A stretch of 64,000 nt of DNA, from NCBI RefSeq assembly GCF_016117655.1, contig NZ_CP064936.1, forward strand, positions 1,116,001-1,180,000, in the 5' to 3' direction. The DNA comes from Treponema peruense (GTDB lineage Bacteria > Spirochaetota > Spirochaetia > Treponematales > Treponemataceae). This document shows, in pieces, positions 36,800-44,623 of this stretch. The notes beneath the pieces are model-generated. The model did not search any database, was not told the origin of the DNA, and worked only from the letters and a program-made list of their open reading frames with translations. Position numbers and translations under genes: made by a program. Position 1 is the stretch's first letter, and the number at the start of each line of letters is the position of its first letter.

Positions 36800-37240
36800 T
36801 TACAGACTGTATGCAGCAACCGCTTCACCAAGGAAAAGTTCAACGGAGCCTTCTTTGATTACGCGGATAAGGCGACATTCAATCCAACCCTGAATTTCAT
36901 TTTCGGGAATCATTAAATCGGTTTTCTTTGCTTTTGTTCCTTCAATGCCGAACATTTTGAACTTGTCTGCATGTTCATCAGAAACAGAACCTGCTTTTTC
37001 TATCCAGTGTGCATCCTGTGACTTTGGAATACAGACTGCAAATTCTTTTGTTTCCTTTACGTTGTGTGCGCACTGGTGGGCCGGGTCAGAACTGAATATT
37101 ACTTTTGTAACAGGTTCGTAATCCATTGGCATAATCCATCCGTACGGCGTTATGTCGTAACTGAATTTTCCCTTTGACGCAACTACCGCTGTTCCGCTTA
37201 TCATTTTGTAGGCATCTTTCAAATCAACTTCTTTGAACAT
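36800..37240 (-). CDS. Flavin reductase-like FMN-binding protein (flavoredoxin type)
   Basis: The 146-residue product resembles the FMN-binding split-barrel of flavoredoxins: DITPYGWIMPMDYEPVTKVIFSS and HNVKETKEFAVCIP match the nucleotide-binding strands. It is shorter than the usual 180-200 residues. AGGAAA lies 5 nt before the ATG. It would carry electrons between flavins and a partner that cannot be named from context. It is a single gene between two terminators. Confidence 0.8.
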   Translation of the reverse strand: MFKEVDLKDAYKMISGTAVVASKGKFSYDITPYGWIMPMDYEPVTKVIFSSDPAHQCAHNVKETKEFAVCIPKSQDAHWIEKAGSVSDEHADKFKMFGIEGTKAKKTDLMIPENEIQGWIECRLIRVIKEGSVELFLGEAVAAYSL

Positions 37241-37263
37241 AATTTTTCCTGCTTAATGTTTAG

Positions 37264-37306
37264 AATATAAAAAAAGCAGCAGTCAAAACGGCCGCTGCTT
37301 TTTTTT
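37264..37306 (-). terminator. Terminator of the MMPL/LolA-like/OMP operon
   Basis: AGCAGC (37275-37280) and GCTGCT (37294-37299) are flanked by A and T runs on both sides, so the hairpin can terminate on either strand. On the minus strand it follows the outer-membrane gene. Confidence 0.8.
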
Positions 37307-37344
37307 ACCTGTTCAGTATATCTTAAAAAAGAAAAATATTCAAT

Positions 37345-38952
37345 TCAGAATATTGCAGATACTCCGAGACATACAAAACTGTTGTTTCTCCATTCATAAA
37401 ATTCGCTGTCTTCATCGCGGCATTTTATGTACATTCCTGAAAGCGTAAGGGCAAGGGCGGGGTCGGGTTTCCACTCCAGTTTGGGTTGAACTACAAGATC
37501 CCCACGTTCAATTCCCCACATTACGGTAACTTCAGGGCATATTTTTTCGTTCATCCAGGAGTCGGTTATGTTCACTACAAGTTTGTTGTTTGTATGTCCT
37601 GTGGGATTGTAGTCAACGTCATATTTTTCAAAAGTGCTTCCGTCAATTTTGCTTCCGTTGAGTACAAGGGTTCCTGTTTCCTGTACGTTGATGTTTATGT
37701 TGTTGAGCCCGATGTCCATGTCAAATCCGGCAAGCCATGACACGCTGTTGTTGTGAACCCACGGATCGTCGCCTTCAGTATCTTCGGTAAGAGTGTATGC
37801 TGCTTCACCCCTGAGATTAAGTTTCCAGAGAACAGTTGCTGCTTCAAGTCCGAATGTCTGCTTCTGGTCATAGGCAAGTTCCGGCATTTCTGAATTGAGA
37901 ATTGTATTCTGCAGATTTGCCGACGGCTGCTTGAAGTGACCGTAGTACCAGCTTGCACCAAGATCTACTGTTCCGACTGTTCCTGTTACGCGGGCTCCGA
38001 ACTGGCTGTAGCGCAGGGTATGTGTGTCAGGAAGAAGAGATTCCTGAGTGACTGTAGAAGCTGCAAGAAGTGTGTTTGTGTATTCTGTTCCGGCCTGTTC
38101 AAGATTTGCCTTTGCTTCATCAATGCTTGTGCATCCAAGATTTTCAAGGGCCACGTTATATGCTGCAGTCGCTTTTCCTGGAGTTCCTGCGGCGGCTTCT
38201 GCCTGTGCAAGGGCTGCAAGTGATGAAAGTGCACCTACGCCCGAAGTAAGTTTGGTGTATTTTTTGAATGAAGCGGCAACCTTTTTTTCCTGGACAGATT
38301 TTACCGTGTTGTACAGATTTTTGTACGCTGCAGGAGTCCATATTCCGTCTGAAGCAAACCTGTCAGGTTCTGTCCACGGTGTCCAGACTGCTTCTACAGA
38401 CGTATTTGTTCCGGGAATATTGTAAACGGCTCTCATCATCGGCACTGCAAGTCTTCTGTCAATGTAGTCAGGGATTATAAAGTCCGTGTAGTCATCGGCA
38501 TTGAAGTTGTCTATTACATGCAGCTTGTCGCCTTTTCCCCATACGATTTTCATTTTTCCGGCTTCGACTGTAAGGTTTCCCAGATAGCCGCGCACGTTCA
38601 TTTCGTCCAGAACTGATTCAGGATGGTTTTCAAGAATATCTTTGTCAAAGGCAAGTTTTATTTCTGCATCTGACGAAGTTCCTGTATATGCAATTCCTGC
38701 ATGTGCAGAAGCCTTTACCGTTACAGGAATTTTATTCATGTCGTAAATTGAGTCTGCTTCTGACAACGGTGTTTCTGATGCTTCGGGGTATGCCCTTGCC
38801 TGGAATTTTGTGCTTCCTGAAACGGTAACTGACTGCTGTTCTTCCTGTGAATCTGTACTGTCACCCCACGCGGCAAAATCGTCTTCCTGGGCGAACACAA
38901 GGGAAGATGCTGCCAAAAGAAGTGCAAGTGTTTTTGATTTTTTTGTATTCAT
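37345..38952 (-). CDS. Outer-membrane beta-barrel-type protein (DUF1302-like)
   Basis: The 535-residue product begins with a signal peptide (MNTKKSKTLALLLAASSLVFAQ) and continues with alternating strands that look like a barrel, ending in WRNNSFVCLGVSAIF with a terminal Phe, as many outer-membrane proteins do. VEAGKMKIVWGKGDKLHVID and DRRLAVPMMRAVYN resemble the DUF1302-type family, which often neighbours MMPL exporters. A helical, Ala-rich insert lies at about residues 220-300. The mature N-terminus has an acidic AWGDSTDSQEE stretch related to one in the MMPL protein. GGGAGA lies 7 nt before ATG 38952. It is the third gene of the operon. Confidence 0.7.
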   Translation of the reverse strand: MNTKKSKTLALLLAASSLVFAQEDDFAAWGDSTDSQEEQQSVTVSGSTKFQARAYPEASETPLSEADSIYDMNKIPVTVKASAHAGIAYTGTSSDAEIKLAFDKDILENHPESVLDEMNVRGYLGNLTVEAGKMKIVWGKGDKLHVIDNFNADDYTDFIIPDYIDRRLAVPMMRAVYNIPGTNTSVEAVWTPWTEPDRFASDGIWTPAAYKNLYNTVKSVQEKKVAASFKKYTKLTSGVGALSSLAALAQAEAAAGTPGKATAAYNVALENLGCTSIDEAKANLEQAGTEYTNTLLAASTVTQESLLPDTHTLRYSQFGARVTGTVGTVDLGASWYYGHFKQPSANLQNTILNSEMPELAYDQKQTFGLEAATVLWKLNLRGEAAYTLTEDTEGDDPWVHNNSVSWLAGFDMDIGLNNININVQETGTLVLNGSKIDGSTFEKYDVDYNPTGHTNNKLVVNITDSWMNEKICPEVTVMWGIERGDLVVQPKLEWKPDPALALTLSGMYIKCRDEDSEFYEWRNNSFVCLGVSAIF

Positions 38953-39011
38953 TTTGTTTCTCCCATAAAAAGTCAATGAGTAAATCTTCAGATTTAGGAA
39001 TGACTTTTTAA

Positions 39012-39176
39012 GTACATTCGCAACAAAGTGAGAATGTACAATTTTATTAGAACGTTTGCAAAGCAAGCGTGTTTGCAAAGCAAACTTGTTTGCTTCGCAA
39101 ACTTCAAGTTAAAAAGCCGGCGGAACTCAGCGGAAACCAGCAGAAACCGGCGGCTTTTTTTTATACACATTCCTGC
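39012..39176. repeat. Hairpin-rich intergenic repeat, degenerate copy
   Basis: This gap between the LolA-like and barrel genes holds GTACATTC (39012-39019) paired with GAATGTAC (39032-39039), three small GTTTGC/GCAAAC palindromes (39054-39101) and an AAAAAGCCGG/CCGGCGGCTTTTT hairpin. The order and the loop AACaAAGTGAgAA match the tandem repeat at 39983-40305, so I treat it as a diverged member of that family. Confidence 0.6.
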
Positions 39177-39182
39177 TGTTTT

Positions 39183-39965
39183 TTATCTTCCGTTGCTCAG
39201 GAAAGCCTGTGTAAATACTCTTTCTGGAATTGCAGTCGTTACGTCTACGCGTACTATCTTAAGTTGTGTAGTGTGGCCGGTCTGAACGTTTTCCATTTTG
39301 TTTTCCATAGGAATGTTGTATCCGTCGTGGTTTTCTATTTTTGCAACGGTAAGTACTTTTTCAAGGCTTCCGTTTTTGTCATAAAGTTCGGTGTAGACTG
39401 GGTACATTGTTTTTTTGTCTACCCAGACCATTCTGTAGCTGTACTGGCTGGACTTTTTGTCTACAGGAACTTCTTTTACAACATAGCAGTCCGGGTACGA
39501 AAGCTTTGGTTCTTCCTTGATATACTCGTGTGTGTCTTCTGAAAGTTCGCGGGTAGAAAGATCATCATATGTGGCATCTGTTCCCATAAATGATTTTGAA
39601 CCTTCGCTGGAATTTATGCGGCGTGTGCTTTTGAGGGCCGGAAGATAAATCCATTTGTCATCGGCTGCATTTTTGTTTTCGCACTGAAGAAAGCGTGTGT
39701 TTTTGATGGAAGCAGGGGAAAGGAAAACCATTACGGCACTTGTAGTTCCGTCTTTGTTTCTTCCGTATTCTTCCATGCGCCTGACTTCTGTTGTTCCGTT
39801 TTTGTCGGTGAGTGTCATTTCGACAAGCGAATGTGAGTAAGCGGGTTTTTCTACAGCATGAACCTGTTCCATAATTTTGTCGCCCTGTTCGTCGGCAAAT
39901 GCAAGTGCTGATGCTGCAACAAGTGCAGTTCCAAGTGTCATGATTTTTTTCAAATTTAATTTCAT
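39183..39965 (-). CDS. LolA-like outer membrane lipoprotein-sorting family protein
   Basis: The 260-residue product has a signal peptide (KIMTLGTALVAASALAFA) and belongs to the LolA-like family that accompanies MMPL/RND exporters (outer membrane lipoprotein-sorting type). WIYLPALKSTRRI, SKSFMGTDATYDDL and GYNIPMENKME are conserved in that family. It should be periplasmic and could carry a hydrophobic cargo from the MMPL pump to the outer membrane. GGAGG lies 6 nt before ATG 39965. Confidence 0.82.
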   Translation of the reverse strand: MKLNLKKIMTLGTALVAASALAFADEQGDKIMEQVHAVEKPAYSHSLVEMTLTDKNGTTEVRRMEEYGRNKDGTTSAVMVFLSPASIKNTRFLQCENKNAADDKWIYLPALKSTRRINSSEGSKSFMGTDATYDDLSTRELSEDTHEYIKEEPKLSYPDCYVVKEVPVDKKSSQYSYRMVWVDKKTMYPVYTELYDKNGSLEKVLTVAKIENHDGYNIPMENKMENVQTGHTTQLKIVRVDVTTAIPERVFTQAFLSNGR

Positions 39966-39982
39966 AATTTCCTCCATAGGTA

Positions 39983-40305
39983 GCGGATTTTTATACTCCC
40001 TCGTATAAAAATATTTGAAGACTGTTTCAACAGTCGAAAAGATTTTTATTGCGTTTTGGAACGAAGTGAAAAACGCAGTCCAATAAAGAAGTTCGCAACG
40101 CGAACTTCGAGTTAAAAAAAACCGACGACAACCGGCGGATTTTTATACTCCCTCGTATAAAAATATTTGAAGACTGTTTCAACAGTCGAAAAGATTTTTA
40201 TTGCGTTTTGGAACGAAGTGAAAAACGCAGTCCAATAAGGAAGTTCGCAACGCGAACTTCGAGTTAAAAAACCGACGACAACCGGCGGATTTTTATACTC
40301 CCTCC
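39983..40305. repeat. Two near-identical tandem copies of a 150-152-bp palindrome-rich repeat
   Basis: Unit 1 (39983-40134) and unit 2 (40135-40284) differ by one substitution and a two-base indel in an A-run; a third partial unit starts at 40285. Each unit holds four or five palindromes in the same order: TTTTTATAC/GTATAAAAA, GACTGTT/AACAGTC, GCGTTTT/AAAACGC with loop AACGAAGTG, GAAGTTCGC/GCGAACTTC, and an AAAACCG/CGGATTTT type hairpin that ends in a T-run on the minus strand. They lie in the MMPL to LolA-like gap of the minus-strand operon. This is not a CRISPR. Confidence 0.85.
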
Positions 40306-40336
40306 AAAAGTTTAAGAAACCGTCGGCTTCGTAAAC

Positions 40337-43090
40337 TTATTTTTCTTTCGGCCTGATGAATTTCGGGTCGGTAAGATTTAATATTCCCGGAATAATTGTC
40401 ATTGCCAGGAAACTTGACGTAAACATAACAATTGCTACAAGTACGCCTATGTATTTCAGAACCGTAAACTTTGACAGACACAAAACCAAAAATCCCAGTC
40501 CTACAGCAACTGCGTTTGTCATTATTCCGTGACCGCTCTTTTTGAACGTCATTTTTGTGACAAGCACAATATCATCGCTTTTTGCACGTTCTTCCCTGTA
40601 AGTCGTAAGAAAGTGAATTGTGTAGTCTATTCCAACACCAACAGCGACAGAAGCAATGATGCTTGTTACAAGGTCAAGGTTTATGTGTGCAAAACCCATG
40701 GTCATGTAGTTCAGAAGAATTGCAAGAGCCAGCGGAACAGCACCAAGAAGTCCTGCCCAGACAGATTTGAACGAAACCGCAATGATTATAAATACAGATA
40801 TGAGTGATACTGCAAGACTTGAGAACTGGCTTGAAACAATCATCTTTGTCATTGTGTATTCCATTTCTCCTGAACCTGTTGCTTCAAGAGTGTATCCTTC
40901 GGGGAATCTTTCCTGGGCAAATTTTTTGGCATCGGCAATTATTGAACCTGTCTCATCAGTTGAATGGCTTCTCAACTGACAGGTGATGCGCATTGTCTGA
41001 GGGTTCATGTCGTCATCAATGAATCTTCCTAGTGAACCGCTCAGAAGGGTAAGGTATCCGTTTACAACACCCTTGAGTTCTTCCCTGGATGCAACAGGAT
41101 ACTTTGCGGTGTCATACGGAATTTCATAATATGCAGCCCCGTTGTAGTTTGTCTTTTTCATGAGCTCATCTACTATTTCATCAGTAGTGGCATTTTTTCC
41201 GCCGGCTGCCGTATATGCTTCATTAAGAAGATCCAGCACTTCCTTTGTTGTCATTGTTCCGGAAAGAACCTTTGCATATTCAGTGTTGGGGTCATTGAAC
41301 TGCACTTGCGGAACAGTTTCTTCTTCAGAAGTTTCATCGTCTCCCCAAGAAAGTGAATCACTGCTTCCCCAGTCTGAATCATCTCCCCATGAAAGGTCTG
41401 CTGTCTGTGCGCTGTCTTCTTCAGAAACCGCTGCAGTCTGTGTTTCCTGTACAGTTTCCGTAGTCGGAACATGCCACACCTGGTTTATGCGCTTGATGAA
41501 TGTCGTAAGCGAAACAATTTTTCCAATGCTTTCGTGATCTTCCTGAAGCTGGTTCTGCATATCGTCTACGGCTTTGAGAAGTTCAGGGTTTGCAATGTCG
41601 CCTTTTTCGGGGCCCGTTATTGTAAAGAATACGCTGTTTGTTCCGGCAAAGTCTTTGTCTATATAATCAAGATCCTGCCTGAACTGCGCAGTCTTCGGGA
41701 AGTAGTTTATAAGCGCGGTGTCTATTTTGAGCAGTCTCAGACCCGTGAGCGAAAGGGCAACAATTGCAAGTGAAGTAAGTACAAGCCTTGTCTTTGAACC
41801 GCAGAAAAATTTGAATATGCTGTACAAAGTGTCTGCGCTTGCTTCATCTTCTTCCTTTCCGCCACGGAGTTTCTTTGCCTTTTCCAGGCGGGACTTCATT
41901 TTGTCTGTAAGTTTTGCTATTTTTCTGGACTTTGTTCTTACTTTACTCAAATCTTTAAGCAGAAGCACAGCCGGAATAAATGTTACTGAGAAAATCAATG
42001 AAAGGGCTACGCCTATTGCAGTAAAGACAGAAAAACTGTGGAGTGGTCCGATCGGGCTTGAAACTAGGGATATAAAACCGACGATTGTCGTAAGTCCTGC
42101 AAGAAGAACAGCCGTCCACACTTCCTTAAGTCCGCTGAAAACGCATTCTTCATATTTTTCCTTCGTGAGTTCGCCTTCAATACTGTCAAGTGCCACGTAG
42201 TAATGTGTAAGAACATGAATTCCGTATGCTGAACCCACTGCAATAAGCGCAACAGGAATTACGCTTGAAACCAGCGTAAATGTTACGCCGAACATGCCCA
42301 TGAGTCCGCATGAAATAACCGTAGACATAAGAACTGTAATGAGCGGAAGAATTGTTCCATCAACAGTCTTGAAACTCAAAAACAGTGAAAGAAGAACTAC
42401 AATGATTACCAGCGGAATAAGCCGCATAAGGTCAGACATCATGAATGCCCTTGAGTTTTCTGAAAGTACCGGTTCACCTGCTAACTTGAACTTAAGGCTG
42501 TGACCTTTTGTTTCTTCTTTTGCAATACTGCGTACTTCGTCCAAAACCCTCTGCTGCCTTGTTGAGTCAGATTCAGAAGTTTTGTTGGGGCTTATTGTAA
42601 TCTGCATCTGGGTTGCCGTACCGTCGTCGTTTATAATTACACGGCCGTACATATCGTCCCATTCAGAAAGCCGTGAGCGCAAAAGGTTTATGTCTTCTTC
42701 TGTTCCCGTGTACGTATCCGGAATAAGCTGGGTTGCGCAGATTGAACCGTCCTGTTCGCATACATAGTCAATGTGTGTAAGGGAGTCAATGTTTTCTACT
42801 TCCTTTATTGAAAGTGCTCGGTCAGTAATTTTTCTTACAACGTCAATGTATTCCGGGGTAAGAATGGTTCCGTCCTTTGCTTCGAGCGTAAGTCCTATTG
42901 AAAGCATACTTCCGAACTGGTCTTCGGTTTCTGTCATACGTGTATAGGACACGTCTTTCTGCGGAAAAAACTGCCTGATAGAATTGTCAAGCGTAAGATT
43001 TTTTATGAAAAATCCACACCCTGCCGTTACCAGAAGACATACCGCAACAATCAGTTTTGGATGTCTGAAGAATTTTTTCAGGAATTTCAT
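40337..43090 (-). CDS. MMPL/RND superfamily exporter
   Basis: The 917-residue product has two repeats of one plus five membrane helices with large periplasmic loops, typical of RND/MMPL exporters of hydrophobic molecules. The first loop contains LDNSIRQFFPQKDVSYTRM, typical of the HpnN/MMPL class, and GVGIDYTIHFLTTYR in the second half matches the functional helix 4 region. The second loop has an acidic low-complexity insert at about residues 563-590 with repeated SWGDD. AGAGGAAT lies 7 nt before the ATG. It is first in the operon MMPL, LolA-like, barrel. The cargo is unknown. Confidence 0.9.
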   Translation of the reverse strand: MKFLKKFFRHPKLIVAVCLLVTAGCGFFIKNLTLDNSIRQFFPQKDVSYTRMTETEDQFGSMLSIGLTLEAKDGTILTPEYIDVVRKITDRALSIKEVENIDSLTHIDYVCEQDGSICATQLIPDTYTGTEEDINLLRSRLSEWDDMYGRVIINDDGTATQMQITISPNKTSESDSTRQQRVLDEVRSIAKEETKGHSLKFKLAGEPVLSENSRAFMMSDLMRLIPLVIIVVLLSLFLSFKTVDGTILPLITVLMSTVISCGLMGMFGVTFTLVSSVIPVALIAVGSAYGIHVLTHYYVALDSIEGELTKEKYEECVFSGLKEVWTAVLLAGLTTIVGFISLVSSPIGPLHSFSVFTAIGVALSLIFSVTFIPAVLLLKDLSKVRTKSRKIAKLTDKMKSRLEKAKKLRGGKEEDEASADTLYSIFKFFCGSKTRLVLTSLAIVALSLTGLRLLKIDTALINYFPKTAQFRQDLDYIDKDFAGTNSVFFTITGPEKGDIANPELLKAVDDMQNQLQEDHESIGKIVSLTTFIKRINQVWHVPTTETVQETQTAAVSEEDSAQTADLSWGDDSDWGSSDSLSWGDDETSEEETVPQVQFNDPNTEYAKVLSGTMTTKEVLDLLNEAYTAAGGKNATTDEIVDELMKKTNYNGAAYYEIPYDTAKYPVASREELKGVVNGYLTLLSGSLGRFIDDDMNPQTMRITCQLRSHSTDETGSIIADAKKFAQERFPEGYTLEATGSGEMEYTMTKMIVSSQFSSLAVSLISVFIIIAVSFKSVWAGLLGAVPLALAILLNYMTMGFAHINLDLVTSIIASVAVGVGIDYTIHFLTTYREERAKSDDIVLVTKMTFKKSGHGIMTNAVAVGLGFLVLCLSKFTVLKYIGVLVAIVMFTSSFLAMTIIPGILNLTDPKFIRPKEK

Positions 43091-43115
43091 GTTCGTATTC
43101 CTCTTGAATAATAAA

Positions 43116-43139
43116 TTAAACGTTTAACTACTTAAACGT
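43116..43139 (-). promoter_or_regulatory. Operator-like palindromes upstream of the MMPL gene
   Basis: ACGTTTAA (43120-43127), CTAC and TTAAACGT (43132-43139) form a perfect inverted repeat, overlapped by a second palindrome TTAAACGTTTAA (43116-43127). They lie 26-50 bp upstream of the MMPL start, where the promoter should be. The divergent ArsR-HAD protein is the obvious candidate to bind here. Confidence 0.5.
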
Positions 43140-43257
43140 ACAAACATAGATATAAACAAGACAGAAAAAAAAATCAAGACAATTTTTAGAATTTTTTAAT
43201 TTTTTTACAAATGCATATGTACAGAATACATTTCTTTAACAAAAGCGTATGTAAACG

Positions 43258-43460
43258 ATGTCCGCGCGGGAGGACACGTTGCAGTTAAAATGATTAATCT
43301 TAACGAAAGTTCAAATGCGCGAAGGAGGACGCGGAAATAGGAAATGACTTGTTTTTTTGTTGTTTCTAAGTAACTGGTTACTTAGAAACTTTGCTGACTG
43401 GGAGCATTTTAACCTGCGCCGGCACTTATCTAGACGAATTGCGTCCACCCGCGCGGACAT
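43258..43460. mobile_element. MITE-like palindromic element with GC-rich 13-bp terminal inverted repeats
   Basis: The ends ATGTCCGCGCGGG (43258-43270) and its perfect complement (43448-43460) bracket 203 bp. Inside are a second inverted pair GTTAAAATG (43284-43292) with CATTTTAAC (43405-43413), and a central perfect palindrome TTTCTAAGTAAC-TG-GTTACTTAGAAA (43363-43388). There is no coding potential beyond a 16-codon frame. No clean target duplication is visible, so a structured RNA or a complex regulatory site is an alternative. Confidence 0.5.
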
Positions 43461-43486
43461 TCCGTAAATGCCGCATTCTGCTGTTG

Positions 43487-43515
43487 TTGACTTATTTTCT
43501 TTTCATCACTACTAT
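43487..43515 (+). promoter_or_regulatory. Promoter of the ArsR-HAD gene, predicted leaderless
   Basis: TTGACT (43487-43492), a spacer of exactly 17 bp and TACTAT (43510-43515) end 6 nt before the ATG at 43522. There is no SD. Confidence 0.65.
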
Positions 43516-43521
43516 TTGCGT

Positions 43522-44535
43522 ATGTACATAGACAAAACCGAACTTGGAAAACTGTATGACATGTTCACAACCTGCGCTCCCATATTCACCGCACTCGGTG
43601 ACGCAAACCGCCCCAAACTCATCCTTGACATAGCAGACGCCGGCGAAGGTGGAGCCAACGTAAGCACTCTTGCCGCAAAATCGCATCTGTCAAGACCAGC
43701 CGTCTCACATCATCTGAAAGTACTCAGGGACAGCGGTTTTGTAACGACCCTCAAGCGCGGAACACAGATTTTCTACAGACTCAACCTTGTACACAACCTT
43801 GACAAAATAGACACTCTTGTTCACGGAATTCAGGAAGTAATAGAAAGGGTAAAGGAAACCCAGCTTCAGGAACTGAACAGTTCAACACAGCGCGCCATAG
43901 ATGCAATAATCTTTGACATGGACGGCGTGCTCTTTGACAGCGAAAGCATAACACGCAAAATGTGGAAGCAGGCCGCCCAGGAATATTCCGTAAGCGACAT
44001 AGAAACAGCCGTGTCTGACTGTACAGGAAGAAGCATACCCGACACCTGCGCCTACCTTGTCAAAAAGTACGGAAGGTCTTTTCCTGCAATGGAATTCCGC
44101 AAAAGATGTTCCGAACTTTTTCACGCTTATGTAGATAAAAACGGACTGCCGCTCATGTATTATGCCCGCGAAATTCTCGATTACCTTAAACAGCACGGTT
44201 ACCGGCTTGCACTGGCTTCTTCCACAAGAAAGTCAGTAGTAGAAAAGGAACTTGCAGATGCCGGTTTGCGCGGTTATTTCGAAACTGTAACATGCGGTGA
44301 CATGGTAACCCATTCCAAGCCCGATCCCGAAATTTACATGGAAGCCTGCCGCAGTCTGGGTGTAGATCCGCTCAAATGCCTGGCAATAGAAGACAGTCCC
44401 AACGGAATACTTTCGGCTTACGGAGCAGGACTCAAGCCTGTAATGATTCCCGACCAGATTCAGCCCGATGACGAAATAAAGGCACGCCTCTTTATTCTTT
44501 GTTCAAACTTAAAGGAACTTGAAAAATATCTTTAG
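43522..44535 (+). CDS. ArsR-type HTH regulator fused to a HAD-family phosphatase
   Basis: The 337-residue product has an ArsR winged helix at about residues 8-110 (GDANRPKLILDIA, then LSRPAVSHHLKVLRDSGFV and LKRGTQIFYRL) fused to a complete beta-phosphoglucomutase-like HAD domain at about 125-337. All HAD motifs are intact: nucleophile Asp in FDMDGVLFDSE, Ser in LASST, Lys in THSKPDPEIY, and Glu-Asp in IEDSPNG. The usual ArsR metal-binding Cys motif is absent. It should be a DNA-binding protein with an active or sensor-type phosphatase. It diverges from the MMPL operon and probably controls it. A longer start at 43468 is less likely because the promoter lies between. Confidence 0.85.
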   Translation: MYIDKTELGKLYDMFTTCAPIFTALGDANRPKLILDIADAGEGGANVSTLAAKSHLSRPAVSHHLKVLRDSGFVTTLKRGTQIFYRLNLVHNLDKIDTLVHGIQEVIERVKETQLQELNSSTQRAIDAIIFDMDGVLFDSESITRKMWKQAAQEYSVSDIETAVSDCTGRSIPDTCAYLVKKYGRSFPAMEFRKRCSELFHAYVDKNGLPLMYYAREILDYLKQHGYRLALASSTRKSVVEKELADAGLRGYFETVTCGDMVTHSKPDPEIYMEACRSLGVDPLKCLAIEDSPNGILSAYGAGLKPVMIPDQIQPDDEIKARLFILCSNLKELEKYL

Positions 44536-44585
44536 GAGCCTGCGCAGTTTTAAGGTATACAAATGGGCATGCGTTACAAAACATG

Positions 44586-44614
44586 TTGTTTAATTCGGCG
44601 TTTTTGATTATGAT
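44586..44614 (+). promoter_or_regulatory. uvrA promoter, predicted leaderless
   Basis: TTGTTT (44586-44591), a 17-bp spacer and TATGAT (44609-44614) end 9 nt before the GTG start at 44624. No SD is present. Confidence 0.55.
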
Positions 44615-44623
44615 GTAAAAATC

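Noticed and set aside
39983-40305. CRISPR array
   Set aside because: Units are 150 bp and abut without unique spacers; no cas gene is near.
43291-43341. 16-codon ORF (MINLNESSNARRRTRK) inside the MITE-like element
   Set aside because: It has no SD or promoter at the right place and is too short to support.
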